Below, piece after piece: positions 17,225 to 26,345 of a stretch of DNA of 64,000 nt (its first letter is position 1; each line of letters opens with the position of its first letter). The notes beneath the pieces were generated by a model. That model was not told the origin of the DNA. It searched no databases and saw only the letters and a list, made by a program, of their open reading frames with translations. The position numbers were made by a program, and so were the translations under genes. This DNA comes from Blastomonas sp. SL216 (GTDB lineage Bacteria > Pseudomonadota > Alphaproteobacteria > Sphingomonadales > Sphingomonadaceae): positions 932,501 through 996,500 of the forward strand of contig CP113055.1 in the NCBI GenBank assembly GCA_026625625.1, read 5' to 3'.

Positions 17225-17238
17225 ATAATATATATTAT
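17225..17238. promoter_or_regulatory. 14-bp AT palindrome ahead of mazG
   Basis: ATAATATATATTAT is a perfect palindrome 14 bp upstream of the mazG start, in otherwise GC-rich sequence. It may form the -10 region of a mazG promoter or an operator. No clear -35 was identified. Confidence 0.4.
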
Positions 17239-17251
17239 CGGACTTACAGAT

Positions 17252-18055
17252 ATGGCCAATCCGACCGATGAGACCACCCAGTCCACGCACTCCCCCGATG
17301 CAGCCGTGCCGCTCGACCGGCTGGTGGCAATCATGGCGCGGTTGCGCGACAAGGATCATGGCTGTCCATGGGATATCGAGCAGGATTTCTCCACGATCGC
17401 GCCTTACACGATCGAGGAAGCCTATGAGGTCGCCGATGCCATCGCGCGCGATGACATGGCAGCGCTCAAGGACGAACTCGGCGATCTTCTGCTCCAGGTC
17501 GTGTTCCACAGCCGCATGGCCGAGGAAGCTGGCCATTTCACTGTCGCCGACGTCATCGCATCGATCAGCGACAAGATGGTGCGGCGGCATCCGCACATCT
17601 TTGCAGACCAATCGGTCGAGAGCTGGGATTGGGAAGCGATCAAGGCGGCAGAACGCAGCGATGGCGGCGCTGAGAGCGCGATGGACGGCGTCGCGGTGGC
17701 GTTGCCCGCGCTGATGCGCGCGCAGAAGCTGCAGAAGCGCGCTGCACGCACCGGGTTCGATTGGCCCGATGTCATGGGTGCGGTCGAAAAGATCGGCGAG
17801 GAAATCGAGGAACTGCTCAATGCCGAAACCGAGGCGGATCGGGCCGAGGAAGCCGGCGATCTTTTGTTCGCAGCGGTCAACACGGTCCGGCATATGGGCG
17901 TGACTGCCGAGGACGCGCTGCGCGCCGCCAACGCCAAGTTCGAACGGCGTTTCCGCATGATGGAAGCGCTTGCCGGTCAGGGCTTTGCCGACTTGTCGCT
18001 CGAGGACAAGGAAGCGCTGTGGCAGCGCGCCAAGCGTGGCGAGGGCGCGCTATAG
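17252..18055 (+). CDS. mazG: Nucleoside triphosphate pyrophosphohydrolase MazG
   Basis: The product is 267 aa, the full two-domain length. The first domain has RDKDHGCPWDIEQDF and YTIEEAYEVADAI followed by ELGDLLLQVVFHSRMAEE (the ExxE...ExxD metal site). The second domain repeats the pattern in EEIEELLN and EEAGDLLFAAVN. It hydrolyses NTPs to NMPs and can lower ppGpp-linked stress. It is convergent with hflX; the two coding regions overlap by 6 bp (18050-18055). Confidence 0.96.
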   Translation: MANPTDETTQSTHSPDAAVPLDRLVAIMARLRDKDHGCPWDIEQDFSTIAPYTIEEAYEVADAIARDDMAALKDELGDLLLQVVFHSRMAEEAGHFTVADVIASISDKMVRRHPHIFADQSVESWDWEAIKAAERSDGGAESAMDGVAVALPALMRAQKLQKRAARTGFDWPDVMGAVEKIGEEIEELLNAETEADRAEEAGDLLFAAVNTVRHMGVTAEDALRAANAKFERRFRMMEALAGQGFADLSLEDKEALWQRAKRGEGAL

Positions 18056-19357
18056 CGCCTGGAACCGGCCCCAGTCCTTGTCCGAGAGGCGCACCGAAAG
18101 TGCCACATCGTCCCCCTGCTCGCGGCTGTGCAGCACCTCCCCATGGGCATGCAGCCAGGCGATCCGCTGGCCATCATGGCGCGCGAGCGTGACATCGTGG
18201 ACGCGGTGACCGATGACGAGCGCTGCTGAGGCTGCGCGCAGGAGTTCGCTCACGCCTTCGCCAGTCAGGGCGGATATCGGGCACACCTTGCGATCGCGCG
18301 GCGCGGTGTCGATCAATCGTTCGCGGGTCTCCGCGTCCAGCGCGTCCCATTTGTTCCAGGCTTCGATCAGCGGGATGGCCATCCCCTGCCCGGCCAGCAC
18401 CGGATCCAGTTCCAACCCCAGATCGGCCAGGATCGTTTCGACCGATTGCGCCTGCATGTCTGCATCGGGATGCGACATATCCCGCACGTGAAGGATGAGA
18501 TCGGCGGAAAGAACCTCTTCCAGCGTGGCGCGGAAGGCGGCGACCAGCTCGGTCGGCAGGTCCGAGACGAACCCCACGGTATCGGAGAGGATCACCTTCT
18601 CGACCCCATTGAGCCGGATCGCGCGCATGGTCGGGTCGAGTGTTGCAAACAGCAGGTCCTCGGCCATGACGCCTGCGTGCGTCAGCCGGTTGAACAGGGT
18701 CGATTTGCCCGCATTGGTATAGCCGACCAGCGCGATCACCGGCCAGGGCGCTTTTTGCCGCCGTTCGCGGTGCAGGCCGCGCGTGCGCTTGACCTGTTCG
18801 AGTTCGCGGCGCAGCTTGGCCATGCGATCGCGGATCATGCGGCGGTCAGCCTCGATCTGAGTCTCGCCAGGGCCACCCAAAAAGCCGAATCCGCCACGCT
18901 GGCGCTCGAGATGGGTCCAGCTGCGCACCAGCCGCCCCGCCTGATAGTCTAGATGCGCCAACTCGACCTGCAATCGGCCCTCGGCGGTTGCTGCGCGCTC
19001 GCCGAAGATTTCCAGGATCAGGCCGGTGCGGTCGATGACCTTGACCTTGAGACGCTCCTCGAGGTTGCGTTGCTGGATCGCGGACAGGCTGCCATCGACG
19101 ATCAGCAGATCGGCCTTTTCGTCTTCCAGGCTATGCGCAATGATCTCGACCTGCCCTCCCCCGAACAGCGTCGCAGGCCGCGCGGTGCGGATGCGGAAGG
19201 CATGCGTCGCGCGCACTTGAATGCCGATGGCGAGCGCCAGACCGCGCGCTTCTTCAAGGCGCGCGTCGGCGTCCACCGATCCACGGCGTCCAAGATCCGG
19301 ATAGGCGATCACGGCGCGCGCGCCGCGAGCGAATTCAAGAGTCTGCGGGTCGTTCAA
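18050..19357 (-). CDS. hflX: Ribosome-associated GTPase HflX
   Basis: The product is 435 aa. The N-terminal HflX domain includes ATLFGGGQVE and GGFGFLGGPGETQIEADRR, followed by a coiled-coil linker and a G domain with GYTNAGKSTLFN (G1), DTVGFVSDLP (G3) and NKWD (G4). It rescues or splits stalled ribosomes in related bacteria. It lies 39 bp downstream of hfq on the same strand, the conserved hfq-hflX pair seen in many proteobacteria. Confidence 0.97.
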   Translation of the reverse strand: MNDPQTLEFARGARAVIAYPDLGRRGSVDADARLEEARGLALAIGIQVRATHAFRIRTARPATLFGGGQVEIIAHSLEDEKADLLIVDGSLSAIQQRNLEERLKVKVIDRTGLILEIFGERAATAEGRLQVELAHLDYQAGRLVRSWTHLERQRGGFGFLGGPGETQIEADRRMIRDRMAKLRRELEQVKRTRGLHRERRQKAPWPVIALVGYTNAGKSTLFNRLTHAGVMAEDLLFATLDPTMRAIRLNGVEKVILSDTVGFVSDLPTELVAAFRATLEEVLSADLILHVRDMSHPDADMQAQSVETILADLGLELDPVLAGQGMAIPLIEAWNKWDALDAETRERLIDTAPRDRKVCPISALTGEGVSELLRAASAALVIGHRVHDVTLARHDGQRIAWLHAHGEVLHSREQGDDVALSVRLSDKDWGRFQAL

Positions 19358-19396
19358 ACGTCAATTCAATCCTTGTCCGCCCCCGCAACCATGGCG

Positions 19397-19894
19397 TCAG
19401 TCATCATCGCCTTCGGCATCGCCCCAGTCACCGGTCAGGTCGACCGGTGCATTGGGCTGCACGGTCGAAACCGCGTGCTTATAAGCCAGCTGCGCCATGC
19501 CTTCGCGTTCCAGCAGCATGCAGAACAGGTCATAAGCGGCCACCTTGCCCTGCAGCATCACGCCGTTGATCAGGAACATGGTCACCGGCACGCCGGTTTC
19601 CTGAACCGTGCGCAGGAAGACTTCCTGCAGATTGCGGTTCTTTGCGCTCTTGGCCCCCATCAGGCCGGCGAACATGCCGAGATCGATCGGCTGCGCGGGC
19701 ATCACGGTGGATATGGCGTGCTTGTACACCAGCTGCGACTGTCCGTCGCGCCGCAGCATCACGGAGAAATTGTCAAACCAGGTGACGATCCCCTGAAGCT
19801 TGACGCCCTTGACCAGAAACATGGTCACGGGAATTTTCGATTTTCTCAGGGAGTTGAGGAAAACATCCTGAATGTTCTGGGCCTTTTCGGTCAT
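19397..19894 (-). CDS. hfq: Tandem-domain Hfq RNA chaperone (two Sm-like domains in one chain)
   Basis: The product is 165 aa, about twice a normal Hfq. Domain 1 (residues 7-72) and domain 2 (88-153) each show the Hfq pattern: [10 protein letters not shown] and [10 protein letters not shown], then VPVTMFL-type strands, LQG, and the Sm2 motif YKHAIST/YKHAVST. They are joined by a 15-residue linker and offset by 81 residues. Domain 1 keeps rim basics (R17, K18, K20) and K32; domain 2 has Q98, E99, G101 and M113 at those positions and L123 for the proximal Gln. A tail GDAEGDDD is acidic. Three chains could form the usual six-domain ring. The hflX gene follows directly. I recall a double Hfq in Novosphingobium, so this may be a clade trait. 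Confidence 0.96.
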   Translation of the reverse strand: MTEKAQNIQDVFLNSLRKSKIPVTMFLVKGVKLQGIVTWFDNFSVMLRRDGQSQLVYKHAISTVMPAQPIDLGMFAGLMGAKSAKNRNLQEVFLRTVQETGVPVTMFLINGVMLQGKVAAYDLFCMLLEREGMAQLAYKHAVSTVQPNAPVDLTGDWGDAEGDDD

Positions 19895-19992
19895 TTTTTG
19901 ACCCCCGGTCTTGGTGGCGACGTTGCGCCACGGTTCATGAAAAGCCGGTGCGACACATCCCGCCCCGGCTGCGCTTGGAGGACGCGCCTTTA

Positions 19993-20021
19993 TACATAGT
20001 GCGAATGCTGCACCGCGCCAA
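19993..20021 (-). promoter_or_regulatory. Candidate sigma-70 promoter for hfq
   Basis: On the reverse strand TTGGCG (20021-20016) and TATGTA (19998-19993) are separated by 17 bp, giving a start about 90 nt upstream of the hfq ATG at 19894. It lies in the 166-bp gap after the ntrX stop. The -10 is imperfect. Confidence 0.45.
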
Positions 20022-20060
20022 TGGCCAGTTGTGGCTTTCTTGCGGTTTATCGCCTGGCAA

Positions 20061-21425
20061 TCAGCGGTCGTGCAGTCCCAGCAGCTTGAGCTTGCGGTGC
20101 AGCGCCGAGCGTTCCATGCCGATGAACTCTGCCGTCTTCGAGATATTACCTGAAAAGCGGCGGATCTGGATCTTCAGATATTCGCGCTCGAAGCTCTCCC
20201 GCGCCTCGCGCAGCGGCACACCCATCAGGCTGGAAATGCCCGCCGCACGCCCGCCATCACCCTGCACCAGCTCGGGCGGCAGCATGTCGATATCGATCTG
20301 GCTGAGCCTTCCGCGCGGAGCGAGAATGATCGTCCGCTCGATGACATTGCGCAGCTGGCGGACATTGCCCGGCCAGTTGTAGCTCTGCAGCGCCGCCATC
20401 GCCTCGCTGCTCGTTTCAGGCGGGGTGATGCCGTGTTCGCTGGCAAAGCGCGCGACATAATGCTCGACCAGCGCTGGGATATCATCGCGCCTGTCGGTCA
20501 GTGCGGGGATTTCCACCGGGACAACGTTGAGCCGGTAGAACAGATCCTCGCGAAACCGTCCCTCGGCAATCTCGTTCTCCAGGTTGCGCGATGTCGCGGA
20601 GACGAAGCGGACATCGACCTTGATCGGCCGCGTCGAGCCAACCCGCGAAAAGCTCTGGTCGGTCAGCACGCGCAGGATCTTGGCCTGGGTGGATTCGGGC
20701 ATGTCGGCCACTTCGTCGAGGAAAAGCGTGCCGCCATGCGCGCGCTCGAGCAGTCCGGGGGTCGCCATGCGCCCCTGATCCTCCTCGCCGAACAGTTCCT
20801 GCTCGAACCTGTCCGGTGTCATCCGCGCCGAATTGACCGTGATGAACGGGCCTGATGCGCGCCCGCTCCAGCTGTGCAACAGCCGCGCCGCCACTTCCTT
20901 GCCGACGCCTGCGGGACCGGTAATCAGCAGGCGGCTGCCGCTGTTGGCGACGCGCTTGAGCGTGGCTCGCACGGCATTGATCGCGCTCGAATTGCCGGTC
21001 AGCTCATCCGAAATGCCCAGCTTTTCGCGCAGCTGGGCATTCTCGCGCCGCAGCCGGGCGGTTTCGGTGCCGCGTGCGACCATGTGGATGAGCCGCTCTG
21101 CCTCGAACGGCTTTTCGATGAAATCCATCGCCCCGCGCGAGATGGCGGAAACGGCGGTGTCGATATTGCCGTGGCCGGAGAAAATGATCACCGGCAGGTC
21201 GGCATCGCGCGCCTTGATCTCGTCGAGCAGCTCCAGCCCGTCGAGCCGGCTGCCCTTGAGCCAGACATCGAGCAGCACCAGCGAAGGGCGGCGCTCGTCG
21301 ATCGCGGCCAGGGCTTCGTCGCTCCCGCCAGCCGTCCGACAGTGATAGCCCTCGTCCTCCAGCACCCCGGATACCAGCTCGCGGATATCGCGCTCGTCAT
21401 CAACGATCAGAATTTCCAAGGGCAT
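20061..21425 (-). CDS. ntrX: NtrX response regulator (NtrC-family, lacking GAFTGA)
   Basis: The product is 454 aa. Receiver domain ([13 protein letters not shown], phospho-acceptor in LLDVWL, residues 1-120), AAA+ domain with [12 protein letters not shown], and a C-terminal Fis HTH ([19 protein letters not shown]). Where sigma-54 activators have GAFTGA after ELFGHEK, this has [15 protein letters not shown], so the sigma-54 contact loop is missing, a known NtrX feature. It probably acts as a repressor or sigma-70-type regulator. It starts 3 bp after ntrY ends. Confidence 0.95.
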   Translation of the reverse strand: MPLEILIVDDERDIRELVSGVLEDEGYHCRTAGGSDEALAAIDERRPSLVLLDVWLKGSRLDGLELLDEIKARDADLPVIIFSGHGNIDTAVSAISRGAMDFIEKPFEAERLIHMVARGTETARLRRENAQLREKLGISDELTGNSSAINAVRATLKRVANSGSRLLITGPAGVGKEVAARLLHSWSGRASGPFITVNSARMTPDRFEQELFGEEDQGRMATPGLLERAHGGTLFLDEVADMPESTQAKILRVLTDQSFSRVGSTRPIKVDVRFVSATSRNLENEIAEGRFREDLFYRLNVVPVEIPALTDRRDDIPALVEHYVARFASEHGITPPETSSEAMAALQSYNWPGNVRQLRNVIERTIILAPRGRLSQIDIDMLPPELVQGDGGRAAGISSLMGVPLREARESFEREYLKIQIRRFSGNISKTAEFIGMERSALHRKLKLLGLHDR

Positions 21426-21428
21426 GGC

Positions 21429-23753
21429 TTAATTGCTTTCCTCATCCTGAGCGGTTGGGCTCATCTCGCTTTTCGGGCGTGCCGCACGTGCGGTGATCGC
21501 CGCCAGCTTTTCGGATCCATGGCGCATCGCCTCTGATCCATTATCCTGCAGCGAACCTGCGTGGAGCAGCACCGTGTCCATCCTGATGGTCACGCGCGTG
21601 CCGCCCTGGTCATTGGGTTCGAAGGCCAGCTCGCCATAATGCTCCTCGACGATCTTCTTGACGATGGCGAGGCCCAGGCCGGTGCCTTTCTCGCGCGTCG
21701 TCATATAGGGCTCGACGATCCGGTCGCGGTCTGCGGGCAGGCCGATGCCGTTATCGTCGAGTGTCAGAATGACAAACGGTTCCTGACGCGAGACGGTTGC
21801 CGTAACCACGCCCTGATAGCCTTCCTGGCCCTGCTGCCGTGCTTCGATCGCTTCAACCGCGTTCTTGAGGATGTTGGTCACCGCCTGGCCGATCTGGCGG
21901 CGATCGCAGAACATGTCGCTGCCTTCGTGCGCGCCCTCGGCAGCAAAGCGGATGGCCGGGTGCGCGACCTCTTGCAGGAAGATGGCCTGACGCACGAGGT
22001 CGAAGAAATTCTCCTCGCGGAACACCGGCTTGGGCATCCGCGCGAACGACGAGAATTCATCAACCATGTTTCGCAGATCGCCGACCTGACGGACGATGGT
22101 GTCGGTCAGCTGGCCAAATGTCGCATCGTCTGCGCTGACCTTGCTGGCATAGCGGCGCTTGAGCCGCTCGGCGGCGAGCTGGATCGGGGTCAGCGGGTTC
22201 TTGATCTCATGCGCGATCCGCCGCGCCACGTCGGACCAGGCTGCCTGGCGCTGATCGACGAGCTGCTGGGTAATATCCTCGAAGGTGATCACGATGCCAT
22301 GCGGCTCGCGCACCACGCGCACAGCCAGCGTCAGCAGATCGTTGCCGCGCGAATACTGGATGACGGCCTTCTCGGTCCCCTCGCCCACCAGCCGCGCAAA
22401 GGGCGGCGCGATGCTGGACAAGGTGCAGCCCAGGCAGCGCTCGACATTGACCTGCAACAGTCGCTGCGCGGTGCTGTTCATCAGCCGCAAAATGCCCATC
22501 GGATCGACCGATATGACCCCTGCGCTGACCGATTCCAGCACGGCCTCGGTGAACGCGCGCCGATCGTCGAGCTGGCTGTTGGCGCGGATCAGGGCAGAGG
22601 TCTGCTCGGCCAGCCTGCTCGCCATGCGGTTGAACGCCCGGCCGAGGACGCCGACCTCGTCGGTACGATTGGCGGTGTCGACACGGATCGCGAAATTGCC
22701 GGTGCTGATATCGCGCGCCGCGCCTGCCATATCGGTCAGCGGGCGCACCATCCGGTCGGCGAATTTCAGCGCCGCCCAGAGCGCGACCGCCACCAGCAGC
22801 AGCGATACGACGAACAGCGCGATGTTGAAGCGCACCTGCAGGTTCTGCGAGCGGGAAAAGAGCGCCTTGTAATCGGTGAGCACGGTCTGCGCGCGCTCCC
22901 ACTGGCTGAGCGCCAGCTGGTTGGATGCGCGGGCAACATAGAGATAGATTTTCGCCTGGCGGTCGATCGGGGTCACCACCTCGATCCGGTCGGCTTCGGC
23001 AGAGACCACCGCTGTCTCGCCCTTGTCGAGCTGCTGGATGATGGCGGGGCTGACCCTATCCGAGGATGTCCGGTTGTCGGGATCGACGATCGCGGCGGTG
23101 CGCAGAACGCCGTCATTGCCCACCTCGACGATCGCCGATTCGTTCATCTTGCGCCCGGCGACCTGGAAGACATAGGCCTCGGCAAATTCGGGGCTGTCGA
23201 TGCGCGCCTGTTGCAGATATTGGCGCAGGTCGCTCGCCATTGCGACCGTCTCTGCCGAAACGTCGCGCCGTCCCTCCTCGTAATAGCCGCGCGCCAGGTC
23301 ATTGGCATTTTCCAGCATCGCGCGCGCGCGATCGGAGAACCAGAACTCGACGCCATATTGGAACAGCAGCGAAGTGATCACCACGACGAGCAGCATCGGG
23401 ATCGACGATATCAGCGAGAACAGCGCCACGAACCGGACGTGGAGCTGCCCGGTCCCCTGCTCGCCGCTCGCATTGGCCCGGCTGATTGCAACGCGGCGCC
23501 CGATCAGTGCCAGCAACGCCATGGCGGGGACGAGATTGGCTACCAGCAGCGTTGCCGTCACCGGGGCAGGCACCATTGCCGCACGCCCCTGATAGCTGCC
23601 GACCAGCCACCACGACATGGCGATCATGCCGATCAGCAGCGCCACGCAGCCGATCTCCAGCGCCGGAAACAGGCTGCCACGGCGCATCATCACGGTGAAG
23701 CGGCGAGCGAGTCGACTCTTTCTGGCGGGGGGCAGTGCGACAGACGCGGGCAT
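21429..23753 (-). CDS. ntrY: NtrY sensor histidine kinase
   Basis: The product is 774 aa. Several N-terminal membrane segments (about residues 30-140) flank a periplasmic sensor region, followed by another membrane segment, a HAMP linker (FADRMVRPLTDMAGAA), a PAS domain, the H box IAHEIKNPLTPIQL and an HATPase with DNGIGLP and GTGLGLAIVKKI. It pairs with NtrX immediately downstream and links nitrogen or redox state to gene expression. It is preceded by an 84-bp gap containing a 7-bp dyad. Confidence 0.96.
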   Translation of the reverse strand: MPASVALPPARKSRLARRFTVMMRRGSLFPALEIGCVALLIGMIAMSWWLVGSYQGRAAMVPAPVTATLLVANLVPAMALLALIGRRVAISRANASGEQGTGQLHVRFVALFSLISSIPMLLVVVITSLLFQYGVEFWFSDRARAMLENANDLARGYYEEGRRDVSAETVAMASDLRQYLQQARIDSPEFAEAYVFQVAGRKMNESAIVEVGNDGVLRTAAIVDPDNRTSSDRVSPAIIQQLDKGETAVVSAEADRIEVVTPIDRQAKIYLYVARASNQLALSQWERAQTVLTDYKALFSRSQNLQVRFNIALFVVSLLLVAVALWAALKFADRMVRPLTDMAGAARDISTGNFAIRVDTANRTDEVGVLGRAFNRMASRLAEQTSALIRANSQLDDRRAFTEAVLESVSAGVISVDPMGILRLMNSTAQRLLQVNVERCLGCTLSSIAPPFARLVGEGTEKAVIQYSRGNDLLTLAVRVVREPHGIVITFEDITQQLVDQRQAAWSDVARRIAHEIKNPLTPIQLAAERLKRRYASKVSADDATFGQLTDTIVRQVGDLRNMVDEFSSFARMPKPVFREENFFDLVRQAIFLQEVAHPAIRFAAEGAHEGSDMFCDRRQIGQAVTNILKNAVEAIEARQQGQEGYQGVVTATVSRQEPFVILTLDDNGIGLPADRDRIVEPYMTTREKGTGLGLAIVKKIVEEHYGELAFEPNDQGGTRVTIRMDTVLLHAGSLQDNGSEAMRHGSEKLAAITARAARPKSEMSPTAQDEESN

Positions 23754-23814
23754 AGTGTTCAGTTTACAACAGTTGCGTTGCCAGAATACAAGAGCTTTCC
23801 TGTTATGACGCGAA

Positions 23815-23834
23815 GGTTACCGCAATTGGTAACC
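23815..23834. promoter_or_regulatory. Dyad between ntrC and ntrY
   Basis: GGTTACC-GCAATT-GGTAACC is a perfect 7-bp inverted repeat starting 4 bp beyond the ntrC stop and about 60 bp ahead of ntrY. It could be an operator for a separate ntrYX promoter or an mRNA hairpin. There is no U tract in either direction. Confidence 0.4.
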
Positions 23835-23837
23835 GTT

Positions 23838-25253
23838 TCAGCGCAGCTCGCCGCTGCCCAGCCCGTGCTCGACCAGCTTCTTGCGCAAGGTGTTGCGGTT
23901 GATGCCCAGCATCGCCGCGGCCTTGACCTGGTTGCCATCGCATCTGCGCATGATCGCCTGAAGCAGCGGAATCTCGAACGCCGCCAGTGCCTTGTCATAA
24001 ACCAGGCCATGTTCGGGCCGCTCGGTCAGCAGGAAGCGGCTGACGGCCTGTTCGAAGTCGCTTTCCTCGCGCCGGGTCTCTCCGGTGCCCAGCGCCGGTT
24101 CGTCGAAAATGCCGCCCAGGGCATCGGCAGTGATCAGGTCATCGCGGCTCATGATCACGGCGCGGAACACAAGGTTGCGCAGTTCGCGCACGTTGCCGCG
24201 CCAGTTGCGCCGCTGCATCGCCGCGATCGCGCTGTCGTCGAAGCTCCGGCGTGGCAGCCCTTCGTGCACCGCCAGCGCCAGGAAATGATCGACGAGCGCG
24301 GGGATATCGCTCAACCGGTCGCGCAGCGGCGGCAGGTCGATCGGCACCACGTTGATCCGATAATACAGATCCTCGCGGAACAGCCCGGCTTCGATCAGCG
24401 GCCCGAACGGCTTGTTGGTGGCCGCGACGAAGCGCACGTCCAGCTCGATCTCGCGATGCCCACCGACCCGGGTGATGCGCCCGGTCTGCAACGTCCGCAA
24501 CAGGCGGGTTTGCGCCTGCATCGGCATGTCGCCGATCTCGTCGAGAAACAGCGTGCCGCCATGCGCCTGTTCGAACTTGCCGATGGTCTGCGCGACGGCG
24601 CCCGTGAACGCGCCCTTTTCATGCCCGAACAGCTCGGATTCGATGAGCTCTGCCGGGATCGCCGCCATGTTGACCGCCACGAACGGCCCCTGCTTGCGAT
24701 GGCCCAGCTGGTGGATCGCCTCTGCCACCAGCTCCTTGCCGGTGCCCGATTCGCCCAGGATCAATACTGACAGGTCGTTGCGCAGCACGCGCGTGATCAT
24801 GCGGTAGACATTCTGCATCGGCGCGCTGCGGCCGACCAGCGGCAGCCCGCTATCGGCAGGGTCGGCATCGGCATTGCCCGATACATCGCCGCTGCGCGCA
24901 ATCGCCTGCAGCACGGCGCGGATCAGTTCGTCGAGATCGAACGGCTTGGGGAAATACTCATAGGCCCCCGCTTCGCTCGCGCGCACCGCCGTATCGAGCG
25001 TGTTCTGGGCCGACAGCACGATGACTGGCGTGTCGGGATGACGATCGAGCACGGTGCCCAGCGTCGCGATGCCATCGCCGTCTTCCAGCATCACATCGGT
25101 GAGGATTGCGGCATAGCGCTTGTTCGCGATCAGCGCGTTGCGCCTGGCGATCGAGGTGCAATGGTCGACGCTGCAGCCCTCGGCCTCGAGCGCGGCCATG
25201 ATCACCTGACCGATCGAACGGTCATCTTCGACCAGAAGAACCGATTTGGCCAT
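23838..25253 (-). CDS. ntrC: NtrC nitrogen-regulation response regulator, sigma-54 activator
   Basis: The product is 471 aa. Receiver (VLLVEDDRSIGQVI, LTDVMLEDGDG), AAA+ domain with GESGTGKELVAEA and the intact sigma-54 contact motif in HEKGAFTGAVAQ, and a Fis-type HTH ending VKAAAMLGINRNTLRKKL. It activates sigma-54 promoters under nitrogen limitation when phosphorylated by NtrB. It starts 6 bp after ntrB. Confidence 0.96.
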   Translation of the reverse strand: MAKSVLLVEDDRSIGQVIMAALEAEGCSVDHCTSIARRNALIANKRYAAILTDVMLEDGDGIATLGTVLDRHPDTPVIVLSAQNTLDTAVRASEAGAYEYFPKPFDLDELIRAVLQAIARSGDVSGNADADPADSGLPLVGRSAPMQNVYRMITRVLRNDLSVLILGESGTGKELVAEAIHQLGHRKQGPFVAVNMAAIPAELIESELFGHEKGAFTGAVAQTIGKFEQAHGGTLFLDEIGDMPMQAQTRLLRTLQTGRITRVGGHREIELDVRFVAATNKPFGPLIEAGLFREDLYYRINVVPIDLPPLRDRLSDIPALVDHFLALAVHEGLPRRSFDDSAIAAMQRRNWRGNVRELRNLVFRAVIMSRDDLITADALGGIFDEPALGTGETRREESDFEQAVSRFLLTERPEHGLVYDKALAAFEIPLLQAIMRRCDGNQVKAAAMLGINRNTLRKKLVEHGLGSGELR

Positions 25254-25259
25254 GATGCG

Positions 25260-26345
25260 TCAGCCCTCCTGGGGTGCCAGCGGCAGGAACAGGCGGAAAT
25301 GGGTGAGGCCCAGCGCCGTATCGCGGTCGTGCACGATCCGCCCGTTCATGTCGCGCACCAGTTTCTGCACCAGCGCGAGGCCAAGACCCTGGCCCGTCTT
25401 CTTGGTGGTGACGAAGGGCGAGAAAATGTCTTCGGCAATGGCGGTATCGATGCCCGGGCCGTTGTCGGTGACGCGGATTTCCACCGGCAGCCGGATATAG
25501 CGATCATCGCGCGACAGCCGCAGGCGCACGCCGCTGACGAACTTGGTGGTCAGCGTGATGCAGGCATCGTCCTGGCCCTCCATCGCCTCACGCGCATTGG
25601 TGATGAGGTTGAGCAGGATCTGCACAAGATTGTCGGCATCGGCGAGAACCGGCGGGATCGACGGATCGAACCGTTCGACAAACTGGACGGTATCGGGATG
25701 CGCGGTCTCGACGATCTCGCGCACCCGGCCCAGCGGTTCATAGATATTGCACGGCCGCATCGGGGCTGCGGTGCGCCGGGTGAGCGACTGCATCTGGTCG
25801 ATCAGCAGCGCGATCCGGTCGACTTCCGCCGTGATCAAGCCGGACAGCCTGCGACCGGCGCCATCGAGCTGGCGTTCGATCAGCTGCGCGGCCCCCTTGA
25901 TCGCGGCGAGCGGGTTCTTGATCTCGTGCGCCAGAATGTCGGGTCCGCGCACCGCAAAGCCTTCGGTCCCGGCCTCGCTGTCGAACAGCGGCGATCCTGC
26001 GCCCGATTCATTGAGCACCAGCAGCTGCCAGCCCTCGCCCTGCCCCACCGGGCTCAGCGAGATATCGACCTTGCGCACGCTGCTACGGCCAATCTGCACG
26101 CGCATGCCATGCGCTGCCAGATTGGTGTCGGGCTGGTTCAGCGCGGCTCCGATCCGCGCATCATCGAATTGCAGGAACTCGGCGAGCGGCCTGCCGACCA
26201 GGCGGCGCGCGCTCTGTTCGAGCAGGTTTTCAGCTGCGGCATTGGCCGCCGCGATCGTCCGGTCGGCATGCAGCATCAGCACCGCCATCGGCAGGCTTTG
26301 CAACTGCGCGGCGGCATCGGGCGCCGTGCCGGACATGGCCTCCAT
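25260..26345 (-). CDS. ntrB: NtrB nitrogen-regulation histidine kinase
   Basis: The product is 361 aa from ATG 26345. A PAS domain (about residues 15-110) precedes the H box LAHEIKNPLAAIKGA and an HATPase domain with DNGPGID and GQGLGLALVQKL. No membrane segments are present, as expected for a cytosolic partner of GlnB. The ATG at 26345 overlaps the dusB stop (TGATG), supporting coupling, although ATG 26336 is also possible. Confidence 0.95.
   Translation of the reverse strand: MEAMSGTAPDAAAQLQSLPMAVLMLHADRTIAAANAAAENLLEQSARRLVGRPLAEFLQFDDARIGAALNQPDTNLAAHGMRVQIGRSSVRKVDISLSPVGQGEGWQLLVLNESGAGSPLFDSEAGTEGFAVRGPDILAHEIKNPLAAIKGAAQLIERQLDGAGRRLSGLITAEVDRIALLIDQMQSLTRRTAAPMRPCNIYEPLGRVREIVETAHPDTVQFVERFDPSIPPVLADADNLVQILLNLITNAREAMEGQDDACITLTTKFVSGVRLRLSRDDRYIRLPVEIRVTDNGPGIDTAIAEDIFSPFVTTKKTGQGLGLALVQKLVRDMNGRIVHDRDTALGLTHFRLFLPLAPQEG

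Noticed and set aside
21561-24770. A very long plus-strand open frame opposite ntrY and ntrC
   Set aside because: It is antisense to two well-defined genes, His/Arg/Asp-rich in the way shadow frames of GC-rich DNA are, and has no recognisable motifs.
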